Shown piece after piece: positions 1 through 9,302 of a stretch of DNA of 52,785 bases. A model generated the notes under the pieces. The model was not told the origin of the DNA, made no database searches, and saw only the letters and a program-made list of their open reading frames with translations. The first letter of the stretch is position 1. Every line of letters starts with the position of its first letter. This DNA comes from a virus: IMG/VR virus record IMGVR_UViG_3300048837_000489, positions 1 to 52,785 of that record; one strand, given 5' to 3'. Both the position numbers and the translations under genes were made by a program.

Positions 1-1552
1 GCTGGCCGTCGCTGGTCGACATGCCAGACAGCCGCGCCGGCCCGTAGTTTGCGCCATTGATCGCAGGCACGTCGCCGCTGTCGTTATCGACGAACCGAAT
101 CCAGCAATCTTCGAGCGTGACGAGATTATTCGCGACCCATCGCCGCACCTTGCCGGGGTGAAAGCCGTCTGCATTGGCGGACACCGGCGCTCCGGCCGAA
201 TCGCCAGAGTAGAAAACTTGGACGATGTTCGGCAGGCGCGGGTAGTTCGGATAAGAATGGCGGGCCAAGTCGGAAGCGGTGTAATTTTCAAACGCCACGT
301 TTTCTTCAAATTGCATCCAGGCGGAAGGCCCCACGGCACCATCGCCACCACCCTGGTTGCCGAAATCGCGCACTAAATCCGGCCGGCATAGGTATTCTGT
401 CACCGTCCCGCCCAACGCATTCGACTGATGATCGCCCCAATTCCGCCACAGCACCGCGCGCACCTGCGCACCCACAAATAAAGCGTTGACCCCATAAAAA
501 ATCTTGTGGCGCCGCTCCGTCCGCTGCCGTTGCAGCCAATTGTCTTTCCGCTCCGTCGCCCTGGCAGTCACCGCGGTCCCGTTGACCAGCGTGTTGTCTT
601 CGTCAAGCTGCCGGTACAGATCATCCCAAAACACTTTCACCGTGCCTTCCACCGCGGTGGCATCGCCGGTGGCAACATCCGTGGATGCACCGGCCCCTAG
701 ATAACTCCAATTCGTGGCCAATTCCGTATCGCGCTCTTGGCCATAGCTGCGGTAATGGTTATTGAAAAACACTCGCACCGTTTCCGGAATATCGGTGGCC
801 GGAAAGTCTTGGGGTTCCGCGTTCCAAATGATCCGGTTGGCCGGTTCGTCGATCGTCTGTTCTGCACCCAGGCGGACGATGGAATACGTGCCGGCCAGGG
901 GATTGTGGGCCACGGCGCAATCGAGTTTTTCTAGCACCGCGCAAAGCGACCACCAGGCATTGAGGCCGTTAAACCGCGCATCCTCCGGCACACCGTGGGG
1001 CGCATAGGGCAAGCCAGGGAACGCTCCCAGCACGCCGCACGCATCCCATAGCGCCGTGCAAAGCGTTGTCCAGGTGTGGCCCTCGGTGCCATCCAGGTAA
1101 TCGGTATCATCGGCGTAGGATCGCACGTTGTAGTTGATGCCACCGGTGGACGAATGCGCCGCCGCGATGCCGCGCGCGTCGCAGAATTCCACCAAGTGCA
1201 AGGCGTTCTTATCGTTGTTGCCGCCATTGAAAAGCCGCTGCGACTTCACCAGATACATTTTCTGAAAGTCGCGGCGAGTTTCGACGCCCGGACCGCCTCC
1301 AAAGTCGTCGGCCTTGTAAAACTCCTTCCAGGTGATGGTGTGAAATTTGTCCGAAGTTTGCTGCGAGGAGGAGGTGAGCGCATCCAGGGCGGATTTCGTG
1401 ACGAGGAGGAAGGCGCGAGTCGCCATCGGCCCGAGCGGGCAGAAGATGGCGTTGGCGCGCTTCCAGGCGGCGGTTCCATCGTCGCGCGATTGATCAGCGA
1501 GGATGACGGGGATGGTGTCGTCGATGGTGATGGTGGTTGAGAATGAGGGCAT
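1..1552 (-). CDS. Putative tail/baseplate protein, 3' end cut by window edge
   Basis: I read this frame directly: it is open from an ATG at 1552 to base 1 with no stop, giving at least 517 residues. It starts 3 bases after the stop of the portal fusion, with a GGAAGAG ribosome-binding site inside the end of that gene. The protein begins MPSFSTTITIDDT and is rich in Trp, Asn and Asp. It has no signal peptide, membrane segment or motif that I recognise. The position behind the tail genes and a soluble mixed alpha/beta composition suggest a virion or tail-tip component. Function is inferred from context only; the C-terminus is not in the window. Confidence 0.75.
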   Translation of the reverse strand, partial: MPSFSTTITIDDTIPVILADQSRDDGTAAWKRANAIFCPLGPMATRAFLLVTKSALDALTSSSQQTSDKFHTITWKEFYKADDFGGGPGVETRRDFQKMYLVKSQRLFNGGNNDKNALHLVEFCDARGIAAAHSSTGGINYNVRSYADDTDYLDGTEGHTWTTLCTALWDACGVLGAFPGLPYAPHGVPEDARFNGLNAWWSLCAVLEKLDCAVAHNPLAGTYSIVRLGAEQTIDEPANRIIWNAEPQDFPATDIPETVRVFFNNHYRSYGQERDTELATNWSYLGAGASTDVATGDATAVEGTVKVFWDDLYRQLDEDNTLVNGTAVTARATERKDNWLQRQRTERRHKIFYGVNALFVGAQVRAVLWRNWGDHQSNALGGTVTEYLCRPDLVRDFGNQGGGDGAVGPSAWMQFEENVAFENYTASDLARHSYPNYPRLPNIVQVFYSGDSAGAPVSANADGFHPGKVRRWVANNLVTLEDCWIRFVDNDSGDVPAINGANYGPARLSGMSTSDGQ

Positions 1553-1555
1553 GGG

Positions 1556-4500
1556 TTACTCTTCCGCTTTTGGCCTACCTGATTCAATAATCGCGGGCAG
1601 GTCGTTTTTCAGTCCTTTCGCAACTCGAAGTGAATCGACAGCCCAATCGTGCTCCCAGGGATGAGAGCCCTGTCGTGTGTCGATTCGCTCGGAAGTAAGA
1701 GGCACAACATGATTGCTTAGCCGCAATTTGATCCCGTTCGGAGCAACATAGTATTTACTTCCCGATTCGCTCTTATATTCGAGCTTCCAGCCAGCAGAAA
1801 GAAGTTGCGATTCAACGTCTGATACAATTGCCTCGGTCTCTTTATCTTCGGCCTGTTCTTTGGCCATGTTTTTTGCGGCGGCTGCTTTAATTGCGTTTCT
1901 CTTGTCGGCATCTTCCTTGCCTTTGCCGACAATTGCTTCCATTAACTCTTCTGGCGTTACGCCAAGTTCCCTTGCGGATTGAGCAACCTTAGCCGCGAAC
2001 TTTTCTTTACTATGCTTGTTTCTCTGATTCGCAAGTCGCCTTGCTTCTGCGCTGACTGCCTTGTTTTTCTCCACAAATTCACCATCTTCGTTGCGAGGAT
2101 GTTTCTGTTCGAAATCCTCAGTAAATCTAGCAAACTCCGGCGACGGCTCAAACGGCGGCGGCGCGACCCATTCCCGCTCGCTGGGTGCAGTCCGATTCAG
2201 ATATTCCACGATTCGGCCTTCTCCGTTGAACTGTTCATCACGTACCATTCGCGCCCGCTCCCACCACGCCTGCGCCTCTTGCACGCCTCTCCTGGCAGCT
2301 TGCTCCACCGATACCGGCGTCCAAGAGCAGCGGCAGTTGTAGTCGAACGGCGGACGGAACTTAAACCACGTCGGATCGTCGGCCCGGTAGATGTTCGTCC
2401 CGTTCAATCCGTGCCGTTCCATCGCCGCATGTTCTGGCCGCACCCGCTGGTCAGTCGTGGCGAAGTACGCCCGATACGGGAAAGCATCGCTCACCATCGG
2501 CTGCTCTAGCGACTTGTTCGCGCCGTTGCTGAATGCCGCATTCACGTTGGTTCTAAAAATCGTTTCGATGTGGGCTTCCGACAATGGCCCCTCCACCTCC
2601 AACCGCGCGACAACCGCTTCCGTGAATTCCTCCAAGTTCGCACCCTTGGCGATGTTCTCCTGAAGGATGTCGCGGACGTCGGCCACTGCTTTAGCTTCCA
2701 GGTCGGACGTAATGCCAAACGCCCCGCGCCGCACTTCTTCGGCCACTTGGCGGTAGTCGTTCGACGTGAACACTTCGGAGGATTCCAGAACTTGCACCGC
2801 GTCATCCAGAACGGGGAAGAAGAGGTCGGGCGGCGGTTCGTCTGGGAAGAGTGCTGCCAGGGTAGGTGGCGCGGGTGGAATGCCGGGAGGGCCAACCGGC
2901 GCGGCGGGCGGCGTCAAGGCAGGCGGAACCGAGACAGCCACCTCAGCCGCGCCGGAAAGCTGTCCAGCGAGCATGGAGGCTTGCAAGTCGGAGGAAATGC
3001 CGCGCGAAAGGGATTCAATGAGGGTTTCGATGTCAGTCAGGAGCGCGAACGAATCGAACGTACCGAGCGGGTTGAACGGATCGGTTAATTCAGCCGTTTT
3101 TTTTTGAGGGTCGTCGAGGAGCGCACGGATCGCGTCGGCGGCGGCGCGGATGCGTGCACGAGCGGCGGCCGTGCCGATGGCGGTGATGTCGTCTTGGGAG
3201 GAGGGGGCGGGTTCTTCGAACCTCGTCGAAGTCCCCAGCAGCGGAATCGACGTGTGCGTTCCCGTCTTGTCGGAGAAAATCAACCGATCAAATACCGCCA
3301 CCTTGCCCTGCAAATCGTTCAGCGCGGCAGCGTAAGTCTCGCCCATGCCCGGCTTCACGTAGGCAATCGTGCAATGTGGCTTGTAGTCGGGATAGGTGTC
3401 AGTGCAGTGCAGTTTTTCACTGATTGCCGCATTGAGGTCGCGAAGTCCCTGGCTTTCGATTTCGATTTTTACAACGTCGTGCTCGCTGCCAGGGAAGGTG
3501 GAAGTCTTACCGAACGTCACCGCGATTGGCGCGGAGTCTTGGACTGCTCGCCGCACTTCCTCCGCATCGTTGGTGTGCAGGCCATACTTGACGGTGATGT
3601 GCGGGTTGAGTTCACGGCCGTCCTCTGCGAGGTCATCGAAGTTGATGCGGTCACCCACTTGGCGAAGTTGAAAAGCGAGTTCGCCGGGAAGGTTGAATTG
3701 CGTGCTGCTGAATTGGTGGATAGTGGGTTCGGTTTCACCTTCAGCGAATCGTTGTCCACCACCCGCCATCCTTCCCCCTGGCTGCATCGCTCCCGTCATC
3801 GCGCCGCCGCCTTGCATCCCTCCTGGCTGCCCATTCCCTCCCTGTCCCGGCTGCCCACCAATCGCCCCACCGCCCATCGGGCTTCCGCTCGCATCCTGCG
3901 CGAAACTCTCCACCAGACTCTTCGGCCGCAACTCAAAATCAGGATCGCTTCCCCAGTTCAACCACGCCACATCGCGAAGCAATTGCTCAATCGCTTGAAC
4001 GTAACAGGTCAACTCCTCATTGCAGACCGACAACAGCACCATGAACGGGATGCTTCGCCCTGAATACCCGCTCCCCGTCTCGCTGGCCTTCACCACCTCA
4101 ATCGGGATGTCCGCCGCGCGAAGAATGTCTTCGTCGATGCTCTCGCGCCACTGGAAAATGTCCGTCGCGCCGGGGATATGTTGCGGCGGGGTGTATCGCG
4201 TCAAATCCTTGCCGTTGTTGTCGATCAGCATCGGCATGGTGAGCGCGCCACCACTCAACCGATTCTCACCTTGCTGGCGTAGCACGTCGCGCCACGGCAC
4301 CTCTTGGCCGTTGATCGTCAGGTTCATGTTCGGCGGATACCAGAAAATGTCGCCGATGTACGCATCCTTAATCATGCGGAGTTGCGTCAGTTTCTCCGCA
4401 CCATGAGGCATCCACTTTTTGAACCATGGCGGCCACATGCGGCGCAGAACACCCTTGCCATAAGGTGAGCCATACTCCGCGTTGAACGTCAGCCACAAGG

Positions 4501-5041
4501 CGCGGGGGCCGTACAATTCACGGCCGCGAACCTTGAATCCACAAGGGTTGCCGGATTTCTTATTTCGTAGCGCCTTCATGTCCTCCGGCGCAAAATCCTT
4601 CAGCCCCTCGATCTCAATCATCCTGGTAGCCGGATTCATTTTGTAGGTCGGCTGCAACCCATTGAATCCCCACTTCTTCGTCGCCAGAATCTTGCCGCGA
4701 TTCAACTCCCAAATCACCCGCCATTGATCGTCGAGCCACTTTTTCACCTGCTCATTCTTGGCGGTGATCTCAACTTCCGCGACCGATAAAGCGGCGTTCC
4801 GGATGTTCAGACCAAACTCAACTACCGGATCGGTGTCGAGCATCATCTTGCCATCGAACAACGTATATGGCGGGATGCTGTTTACGATGGTGGCGTAGGG
4901 GTAGTTCGGAAGTCCCTGATAGCCTGCGGTCGGGTCGTGGCCGACGAGCGCGGCCTGCAACTTTTGCTGGCTGCTGTTGAGCTTCGGAAATTGGCTTTTA
5001 ACCCAATTGAACGGCGCGGCGAGGATTTCAGAAGCCTTCAT
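1556..5041 (-). CDS. Portal protein fused to 2H phosphoesterase and MuF-like head protein
   Basis: A 1161-residue multidomain virion protein. Residues 1-375 look like a phage portal (DUF935/Mu gp29 type), including the segment ETGSGYSGRSIP near 321-332. Residues 380-430 are a Gly/Gln-rich linker. Residues 440-605 carry the two signature motifs of 2H phosphoesterases, HITV (H481, T483) and HCTI (H556, T558), 75 residues apart. After a Pro-rich linker (705-735), residues 800-910 match the MuF/SPP1 gp7 minor-head domain, ending in the conserved YNCRC (C903, C905). Residues 920-1060 are charged and probably helical; 1075-1150 form a small unknown domain. The portal would form the DNA gate and the MuF part sits inside the capsid. 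The 2H part may act on RNA or cyclic oligonucleotides; its substrate is unknown. The gene overlaps the one upstream by ATGA. Confidence 0.85.
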   Translation of the reverse strand: MKASEILAAPFNWVKSQFPKLNSSQQKLQAALVGHDPTAGYQGLPNYPYATIVNSIPPYTLFDGKMMLDTDPVVEFGLNIRNAALSVAEVEITAKNEQVKKWLDDQWRVIWELNRGKILATKKWGFNGLQPTYKMNPATRMIEIEGLKDFAPEDMKALRNKKSGNPCGFKVRGRELYGPRALWLTFNAEYGSPYGKGVLRRMWPPWFKKWMPHGAEKLTQLRMIKDAYIGDIFWYPPNMNLTINGQEVPWRDVLRQQGENRLSGGALTMPMLIDNNGKDLTRYTPPQHIPGATDIFQWRESIDEDILRAADIPIEVVKASETGSGYSGRSIPFMVLLSVCNEELTCYVQAIEQLLRDVAWLNWGSDPDFELRPKSLVESFAQDASGSPMGGGAIGGQPGQGGNGQPGGMQGGGAMTGAMQPGGRMAGGGQRFAEGETEPTIHQFSSTQFNLPGELAFQLRQVGDRINFDDLAEDGRELNPHITVKYGLHTNDAEEVRRAVQDSAPIAVTFGKTSTFPGSEHDVVKIEIESQGLRDLNAAISEKLHCTDTYPDYKPHCTIAYVKPGMGETYAAALNDLQGKVAVFDRLIFSDKTGTHTSIPLLGTSTRFEEPAPSSQDDITAIGTAAARARIRAAADAIRALLDDPQKKTAELTDPFNPLGTFDSFALLTDIETLIESLSRGISSDLQASMLAGQLSGAAEVAVSVPPALTPPAAPVGPPGIPPAPPTLAALFPDEPPPDLFFPVLDDAVQVLESSEVFTSNDYRQVAEEVRRGAFGITSDLEAKAVADVRDILQENIAKGANLEEFTEAVVARLEVEGPLSEAHIETIFRTNVNAAFSNGANKSLEQPMVSDAFPYRAYFATTDQRVRPEHAAMERHGLNGTNIYRADDPTWFKFRPPFDYNCRCSWTPVSVEQAARRGVQEAQAWWERARMVRDEQFNGEGRIVEYLNRTAPSEREWVAPPPFEPSPEFARFTEDFEQKHPRNEDGEFVEKNKAVSAEARRLANQRNKHSKEKFAAKVAQSARELGVTPEELMEAIVGKGKEDADKRNAIKAAAAKNMAKEQAEDKETEAIVSDVESQLLSAGWKLEYKSESGSKYYVAPNGIKLRLSNHVVPLTSERIDTRQGSHPWEHDWAVDSLRVAKGLKNDLPAIIESGRPKAEE

Positions 5042-5256
5042 CGTTTCTCACTTTCGAGCTTTGCCAACTTCATTTCCATCCAAAACTCGGCTTTCGCCTT
5101 TTCCGCGATTTCTTTATCCCCGGTTTCCACCAGCACGCGATTATAAACGCCTTCCTTGGTGGTCGGCTCCAGGCTGCGCCGTAGCTTGTCCTCATAGAGC
5201 AGTGCGGCCGGGATGTTGTCGAGCCACTCCTGTTTCAAATCTTCGTCTAACAGCAC
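5038..5256 (-). CDS. Second half of a likely -1 frameshift pair (72 aa if initiated alone)
   Basis: This frame has only a GTG start at 5256 and no clear ribosome-binding site. It lies in the -1 frame relative to the gene upstream (5247-5678), and stays open upstream through a run of nine A residues (minus strand, 5307-5315). It is therefore more likely made as the C-terminal extension of that gene: reading through adds 89 residues, for a product of about 213. The extension is mostly helical and charged (DLKQEWLDNIPAALLYEDKL). Such pairs are typical of tail assembly chaperones (lambda G/GT). Here the pair sits after the tape-measure candidate and directly before the portal, which is not the usual place, so that role is tentative. 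Confidence 0.6.
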   Translation of the reverse strand: MLLDEDLKQEWLDNIPAALLYEDKLRRSLEPTTKEGVYNRVLVETGDKEIAEKAKAEFWMEMKLAKLESEKR

Positions 5257-5678
5257 CCAGGAAGGGAGGCCGGGATAACAGCGGGCGAGGATGCAATCTG
5301 CGCGGCTTTTTTTTTACGTTCATCGTTGAGGGTGGCGACGATCTCGCTCACCGTGTCGTTGAATTCGATAGCCTGCGATTCGCTCCACTTTTCGCGGGCA
5401 ATGGCCGTTTTCGTCGCGAGCCAATCGAGCACCATGGCCCAGCGCTTCGCCTCCGAATCGGTGTTGCGTTCGGCTTGCTCGAGGATGCGGCGGGCTTCGT
5501 AGACGTCGATGTTGACTTCCAGGGAGTTGCCGTCTGGCGAGTGTGCCGCTATTTGCAGGAACGCCGGCGGGGAGAGGTTCAGCCGGTATTGTCGCGCGGC
5601 GGTTGTGGCTGGTGTGGTGGGAATTGGTGCGGTTCCTGGTTCAACCGATGCTGCCAGGGTGGGTGATTCTTCGCTCAT
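5247..5678 (-). CDS. Small phage protein, zero-frame half of frameshift pair; possible tail assembly chaperone
   Basis: 143 residues from the ATG at 5678 (MSEESPTLAASV), which has a purine-rich GGCGAGAAAG upstream. A longer in-frame start would run into the preceding gene and gives low-complexity sequence, so I reject it. The N-terminus is Pro/Thr-rich; residues 35-125 are predominantly helical. The frame passes through AAA AAA AAA (5307-5315) and stops 20 codons later at TAG. The A9 tract, and an open -1 frame that runs into the 72-residue reading frame, suggest two products in fixed ratio. Function rests on this architecture; no sequence family is recognised. Confidence 0.7.
   Translation of the reverse strand: MSEESPTLAASVEPGTAPIPTTPATTAARQYRLNLSPPAFLQIAAHSPDGNSLEVNIDVYEARRILEQAERNTDSEAKRWAMVLDWLATKTAIAREKWSESQAIEFNDTVSEIVATLNDERKKKAAQIASSPAVIPASLPGCC
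5307..5315 (-). promoter_or_regulatory. A9 slippery tract, candidate -1 ribosomal frameshift site
   Basis: Nine consecutive A residues on the coding strand, read as Lys-Lys-Lys in the zero frame. A slip of one base backward continues without a stop as S-R-A-D-C-I-L-A-R into the downstream reading frame ending at 5038. A AAA AAG-type heptamers are the classic slippery sites in tail assembly chaperone genes. I did not identify a downstream pseudoknot by eye. Confidence 0.55.
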
Positions 5679-5706
5679 CTTTCTCGCCTTTTCGTTAGTG
5701 ATCGAC

Positions 5707-7428
5707 TTAGTAGTTATCGGTAATGTTCGGCTTCGCGCAACTATCTTTACTCCCCTGCCCAAACACGGCCTGTACGCTTCCGCTAAACCGATAGAGTCGC
5801 CACGCGCGGACGAACCACGCGGGGCACTCAAACAGGTCAAACGCAATTTTTGGCTGCATGATTTCCTGTTTGATGAGTTTCACGGGCTTGCCGCCGATCG
5901 TTTTAATGTTCGGCACAACCGGTAAGTACTGCGCGCGAAGCCCTTTGAACTGCAACAGCACCAACCACTCGGGATAACCGTGATACTCGGTCGTCTCGTA
6001 GTCGCTCGCGCTCTGCTGGTATGATGGCCCGCCCAGCGGCATTCCTTCACCCTGGCTTAGCGAATCGCCCGGACTTGAGACCGGCGGCCCCTGGTTGTAG
6101 CTTGACGCTGGCTTGTGCCAGTTCTGCTCATCGGTGCGGCGAAAGTAAACGTCCAGGTCATAGGCGATCCAGCCGCCATCAGGCGGAATCTGCGGACATG
6201 CCAACCCGAAATTTCCCGCCGCGTTGGTTGTAGGCGGCTTGGAGTAGGCGTCGCCGAATGTTCGCGTCGATACGTTGTCGCAGACGTCGATAATCAAGTC
6301 TTCATTCGGCAGCGCCGCGATGTCCGCATTCCCACGGTTGCGCCACAGGTTTTCAATCGACGTTTTCCACGTCTGATAATTGCCCGGCGTGAGCGGTTCC
6401 CAAATTCCGGCCGCGTTCAACATCGCGTTGAGGCACTTCGTGAGCTGCCAGGTGGCGGAACCCGTCGTGATTCTCGCGTCGTCATACTTCGCGTTTTCGA
6501 TTTCGAGCGATTGAGGAATCGCGAACCCCTTGGAATTCGCCAGACGCTCATTCATAAACGCCTGCTTGGCCATCACCGACTGAATGAAGATGATGCCAGC
6601 TAGGCTCTTGCCTACTTCCGGCGACGTTTTGAGCGTCATCGACAGCCTCGCGGTGCCTTTGGCGAATCCCGGCCCCTGCGAAGCGAACGAAAACCGCCCC
6701 TGTGCGAGCGTCACCCCGGCCGGGTAAACATCGCCGGTCAATTGTTGATCCACCACGGTGAAGTTCAACCGCGTCTTGTCGGCGGATTCGTCCCAGTTGT
6801 TCACCATCCGCTTGAAACCGAACGGCACAACGATGTTGATCCGCTCGCGCACTTGGTCCGCGATGGCAACCGGCTGCTTGCCTCCCGCGCCACCACGCCG
6901 CCCAGCGATCTCGACATAACCGGAGATTCGCCGTGTACAAAAACCTTCGAAATCGTTTGTCCAAGTTTGGGCGAAGTTCCAGGCCAGCCAGGTGAGTGGC
7001 GGCGCGTTGCCGGTCGCACATTCCGAGACGTGGAACTGCACCTTCCAGACAACCTCCCACGCCAATTGACCGTGTGGGCGAGCTTCGCATCCAAGCGGCT
7101 TGGGGCCATACTTCAAATCGCTTATGATCGTGCCGAACCCGGTCCCGATGCCGACGATTTTCAGCTCCTTCCCTGGCGCGCTCAATCGCTCCTTCATCGC
7201 ATCCATTGAGGCCGACAAGCCGCCTTCGCCGGTGTCGTAGAAAACGCAGGTGACGCTCAACGTATAGCGAACGTAGATGACCGCGCGGTTCGCGTCGTCA
7301 TAAACGAATTCCGACTTCCAGTAGTATTGGGGCGGCATACTGGAATAGGCTGCGTCCGCACCGCCGAACTGCACCCCGTTGTAGGTGATTGTCGATCCGG
7401 CCAAGTTTGCGGAAGCGATGCCTGCCAT
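5707..7428 (-). CDS. Large tail or baseplate protein, family unknown
   Basis: 573 residues, beginning 12 bases after the tape-measure candidate. Soluble, no membrane segment. The N-terminal half is beta-rich (MAGIASANLAGSTITYNGV) and the C-terminal quarter is Pro/Gln/Ser-rich, ending with several Trp and aromatic residues. Its place downstream of the tape-measure candidate suggests a distal tail or hub protein, but I recognise no domain. The protein is intact and its reading frame is well separated from its antisense shadows. Confidence 0.75.
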   Translation of the reverse strand: MAGIASANLAGSTITYNGVQFGGADAAYSSMPPQYYWKSEFVYDDANRAVIYVRYTLSVTCVFYDTGEGGLSASMDAMKERLSAPGKELKIVGIGTGFGTIISDLKYGPKPLGCEARPHGQLAWEVVWKVQFHVSECATGNAPPLTWLAWNFAQTWTNDFEGFCTRRISGYVEIAGRRGGAGGKQPVAIADQVRERINIVVPFGFKRMVNNWDESADKTRLNFTVVDQQLTGDVYPAGVTLAQGRFSFASQGPGFAKGTARLSMTLKTSPEVGKSLAGIIFIQSVMAKQAFMNERLANSKGFAIPQSLEIENAKYDDARITTGSATWQLTKCLNAMLNAAGIWEPLTPGNYQTWKTSIENLWRNRGNADIAALPNEDLIIDVCDNVSTRTFGDAYSKPPTTNAAGNFGLACPQIPPDGGWIAYDLDVYFRRTDEQNWHKPASSYNQGPPVSSPGDSLSQGEGMPLGGPSYQQSASDYETTEYHGYPEWLVLLQFKGLRAQYLPVVPNIKTIGGKPVKLIKQEIMQPKIAFDLFECPAWFVRAWRLYRFSGSVQAVFGQGSKDSCAKPNITDNY

Positions 7429-7440
7429 GTTGCGTTTTTG

Positions 7441-8685
7441 TTAGAGGATCAACCCGGGCACATTGCCGAATTTGATAGTTTTGGGATCGAGTTGCGCTTC
7501 GCCGGCGGCCGGCGTTGGCCACTCGGGCGGATGGATGTGCGGTTGCGCTTCAAACCATCCCAATAGGTCGAACGGCTTGTCATTGTCGTCGCGCAGTTTT
7601 TCTAATAGCCACGCGATCCGCGCTAGACGAAAAGGCGACTCAATCACTATTCCGGCGGCGGTTATAAGCGGTTGAGCAAACTCCAACCCTTGGCGGGCAA
7701 CATCCGCTAAGCTGCCAATAATCGAAATGGCGTCGTTGGCCATGTCCATGAACGGGCCGGATAATATCGATCCGATATCTTGCAAGTCCTCAGACAGCTT
7801 GGATCGCTCTTCGATATTCTCGGCGACTCGCGCGCCGTTTCGTTGCGAGCGGCGTAGGTCTCCAAGAATCTGGCGCACTTCCGCTTGCGCGGTGGCCGCG
7901 GCCACATCGGGCGAAAGTTCGGCATAGCGATCTTTGACAGAATCGGCGTATTTGTTGCCGATCATGGTTGGAATAGCAACAGAGGCCAACGCTAGGCCAA
8001 CCGGGACGGCTATGGCACCGGCTGCCCCTGCGACGGCACCGGCTGCCCCTGCGCCGGCACCGGCTGCCCCTGCGCCGGCACCGGCCGCCGCGCCAGATCC
8101 AGGAACCGCACTCGCGCCAACGCCAAACGCCGCGCGCCCGGCCACTATCCTGGCCGCCGTCGTCGCTGCCGTTCCCGCGGTATCTCCGGCCATCGGTAAG
8201 CTAGATGCAGCACCAACGCCTGGAATTGATTGTGCAATTGGAAGTGACTGAACGCCCGGGATAGCCCTCGCGACACTCGCCAAACCCCTGGCAGCATTCA
8301 TGCCGGCCAGGCCGGATTGGATGGCGCCCATCACGTCGCCGGATGCCGCGGCCTTCGCAAAGTCTTTGGCGGAACTGCCGACAGCACCCAGGGAGGAGGC
8401 TATTTCGTTCGCACTGCCGCGCGAGCCTGATCCTGCAACGCTCGACGCGCCGGTTGATGGAACCGAGGCCGGGCGCGATGAACTGCCGCGGCCGCCGTCG
8501 TCGCCACCTGTCGCCCGCTCGTTGCGCTGCTGCGCCTTGTCGGGTGCATCCCCGGCAGTCTCCTGGAAGGATTCGCCCACGCCAGAAGATGCGCCGCCAC
8601 TGCTGGACGCGCCGGGCTTGGAAGATGCCGGAAATGCGCCAGTCTTGTCGATAAACTCAAATTTGAATTCGACGTCATCTGCCAC
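7441..8685 (-). CDS. Candidate tail tape-measure protein
   Basis: 414 residues. Residues 20-110 are Ser/Gly/Ala-rich and probably disordered. Residues 110-250 contain Gly/Ala-rich hydrophobic stretches typical of the membrane-active part of tape measures, including a tandem GAGAGAAGA region (about 8020-8100, built from roughly 24-bp DNA repeats). Residues 250-330 look helical, with charged coiled-coil character. It follows the probable tail tube gene, as tape measures normally do. At 414 residues it would specify a short tail of about 60 nm by the usual 1.5 angstrom per residue rule. The assignment is from composition and position. Confidence 0.6.
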   Translation of the reverse strand: MADDVEFKFEFIDKTGAFPASSKPGASSSGGASSGVGESFQETAGDAPDKAQQRNERATGGDDGGRGSSSRPASVPSTGASSVAGSGSRGSANEIASSLGAVGSSAKDFAKAAASGDVMGAIQSGLAGMNAARGLASVARAIPGVQSLPIAQSIPGVGAASSLPMAGDTAGTAATTAARIVAGRAAFGVGASAVPGSGAAAGAGAGAAGAGAGAAGAVAGAAGAIAVPVGLALASVAIPTMIGNKYADSVKDRYAELSPDVAAATAQAEVRQILGDLRRSQRNGARVAENIEERSKLSEDLQDIGSILSGPFMDMANDAISIIGSLADVARQGLEFAQPLITAAGIVIESPFRLARIAWLLEKLRDDNDKPFDLLGWFEAQPHIHPPEWPTPAAGEAQLDPKTIKFGNVPGLIL

Positions 8686-8746
8686 AGTAACCGCCTGTTG
8701 GTTGCGTGGGTGTTAGGCTGCCAGGGTGGGAAAATCGCGCCCCGGC

Positions 8747-9247
8747 TTAGGTATCCGTGAAATACCTCGTCTTCTTGCTCCCGCCGCTTTCCGATTCCGG
8801 CAGCACGCCGAACACAACCGGCACGTTTCGTTCTTCCGGCCCCATTGTGATGTCAAGATTGTGTCCCGGCAGCAAACCGCACAACGGATACGTGCGCGTT
8901 ACCGGTCCCTCCGTCGCCGCGGGTGTCCCGGCCAGCGCCGTCAGCACCATTTGCTTGTAGAGCGGATTGAAAAGCAGGCCAGCTTCGTTGACGATGCCGG
9001 GCGTCGATCCGAACTGCCACTGTGCCGCTTTGGCGTTGGCGTTCCATTCCTTCATCACCAACGCGATGGAGTAGAACCCGCCTTGCAGAATGTAATCGAG
9101 GATCGTTTGCCCGTAAAGGCTCGCGCGAATCGGCAAGCCAATCACCTGTTGCCCGGCGCGGACAGAGCCCTCCATCATGCCGATGCTGTTGCCGTTCCAG
9201 GTCACTTCGTACGGGCCTGGAGGGAAATCGCCGGTGATTGCTGCCAT
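8747..9247 (-). CDS. Probable major tail tube protein
   Basis: 166 residues. Compact beta-rich protein with the N-terminal pattern MAAITGDFPPGPYEVTWNG followed by EGSVRAGQQVIG, resembling tail tube proteins, which start with a short strand and a conserved Gly-rich turn. There is no sheath gene nearby, so the tail is probably of the non-contractile type. It lies between small connector genes and the tape-measure candidate, the expected location. A 60-bp gap downstream holds one copy of the dispersed GCTGCCAGG motif (8717-8725). Confidence 0.55.
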   Translation of the reverse strand: MAAITGDFPPGPYEVTWNGNSIGMMEGSVRAGQQVIGLPIRASLYGQTILDYILQGGFYSIALVMKEWNANAKAAQWQFGSTPGIVNEAGLLFNPLYKQMVLTALAGTPAATEGPVTRTYPLCGLLPGHNLDITMGPEERNVPVVFGVLPESESGGSKKTRYFTDT

Positions 9248-9302
9248 GATTATGTTCCTTGAATATGCGGCGAAAATTCCGCCTTGTGTGCGTTGCCTTA
9301 AA

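Noticed and set aside
1246-1587. 113-residue minus-strand frame near the left edge
   Set aside because: Ser/Pro-rich shadow of the edge-truncated gene 1-1552, which is read in another frame.
3104-4063. 319-residue plus-strand open frame opposite the portal fusion
   Set aside because: Antisense to a well-supported gene with portal, 2H and MuF motifs; the product has no motif and the Arg/His-rich composition of a shadow frame.
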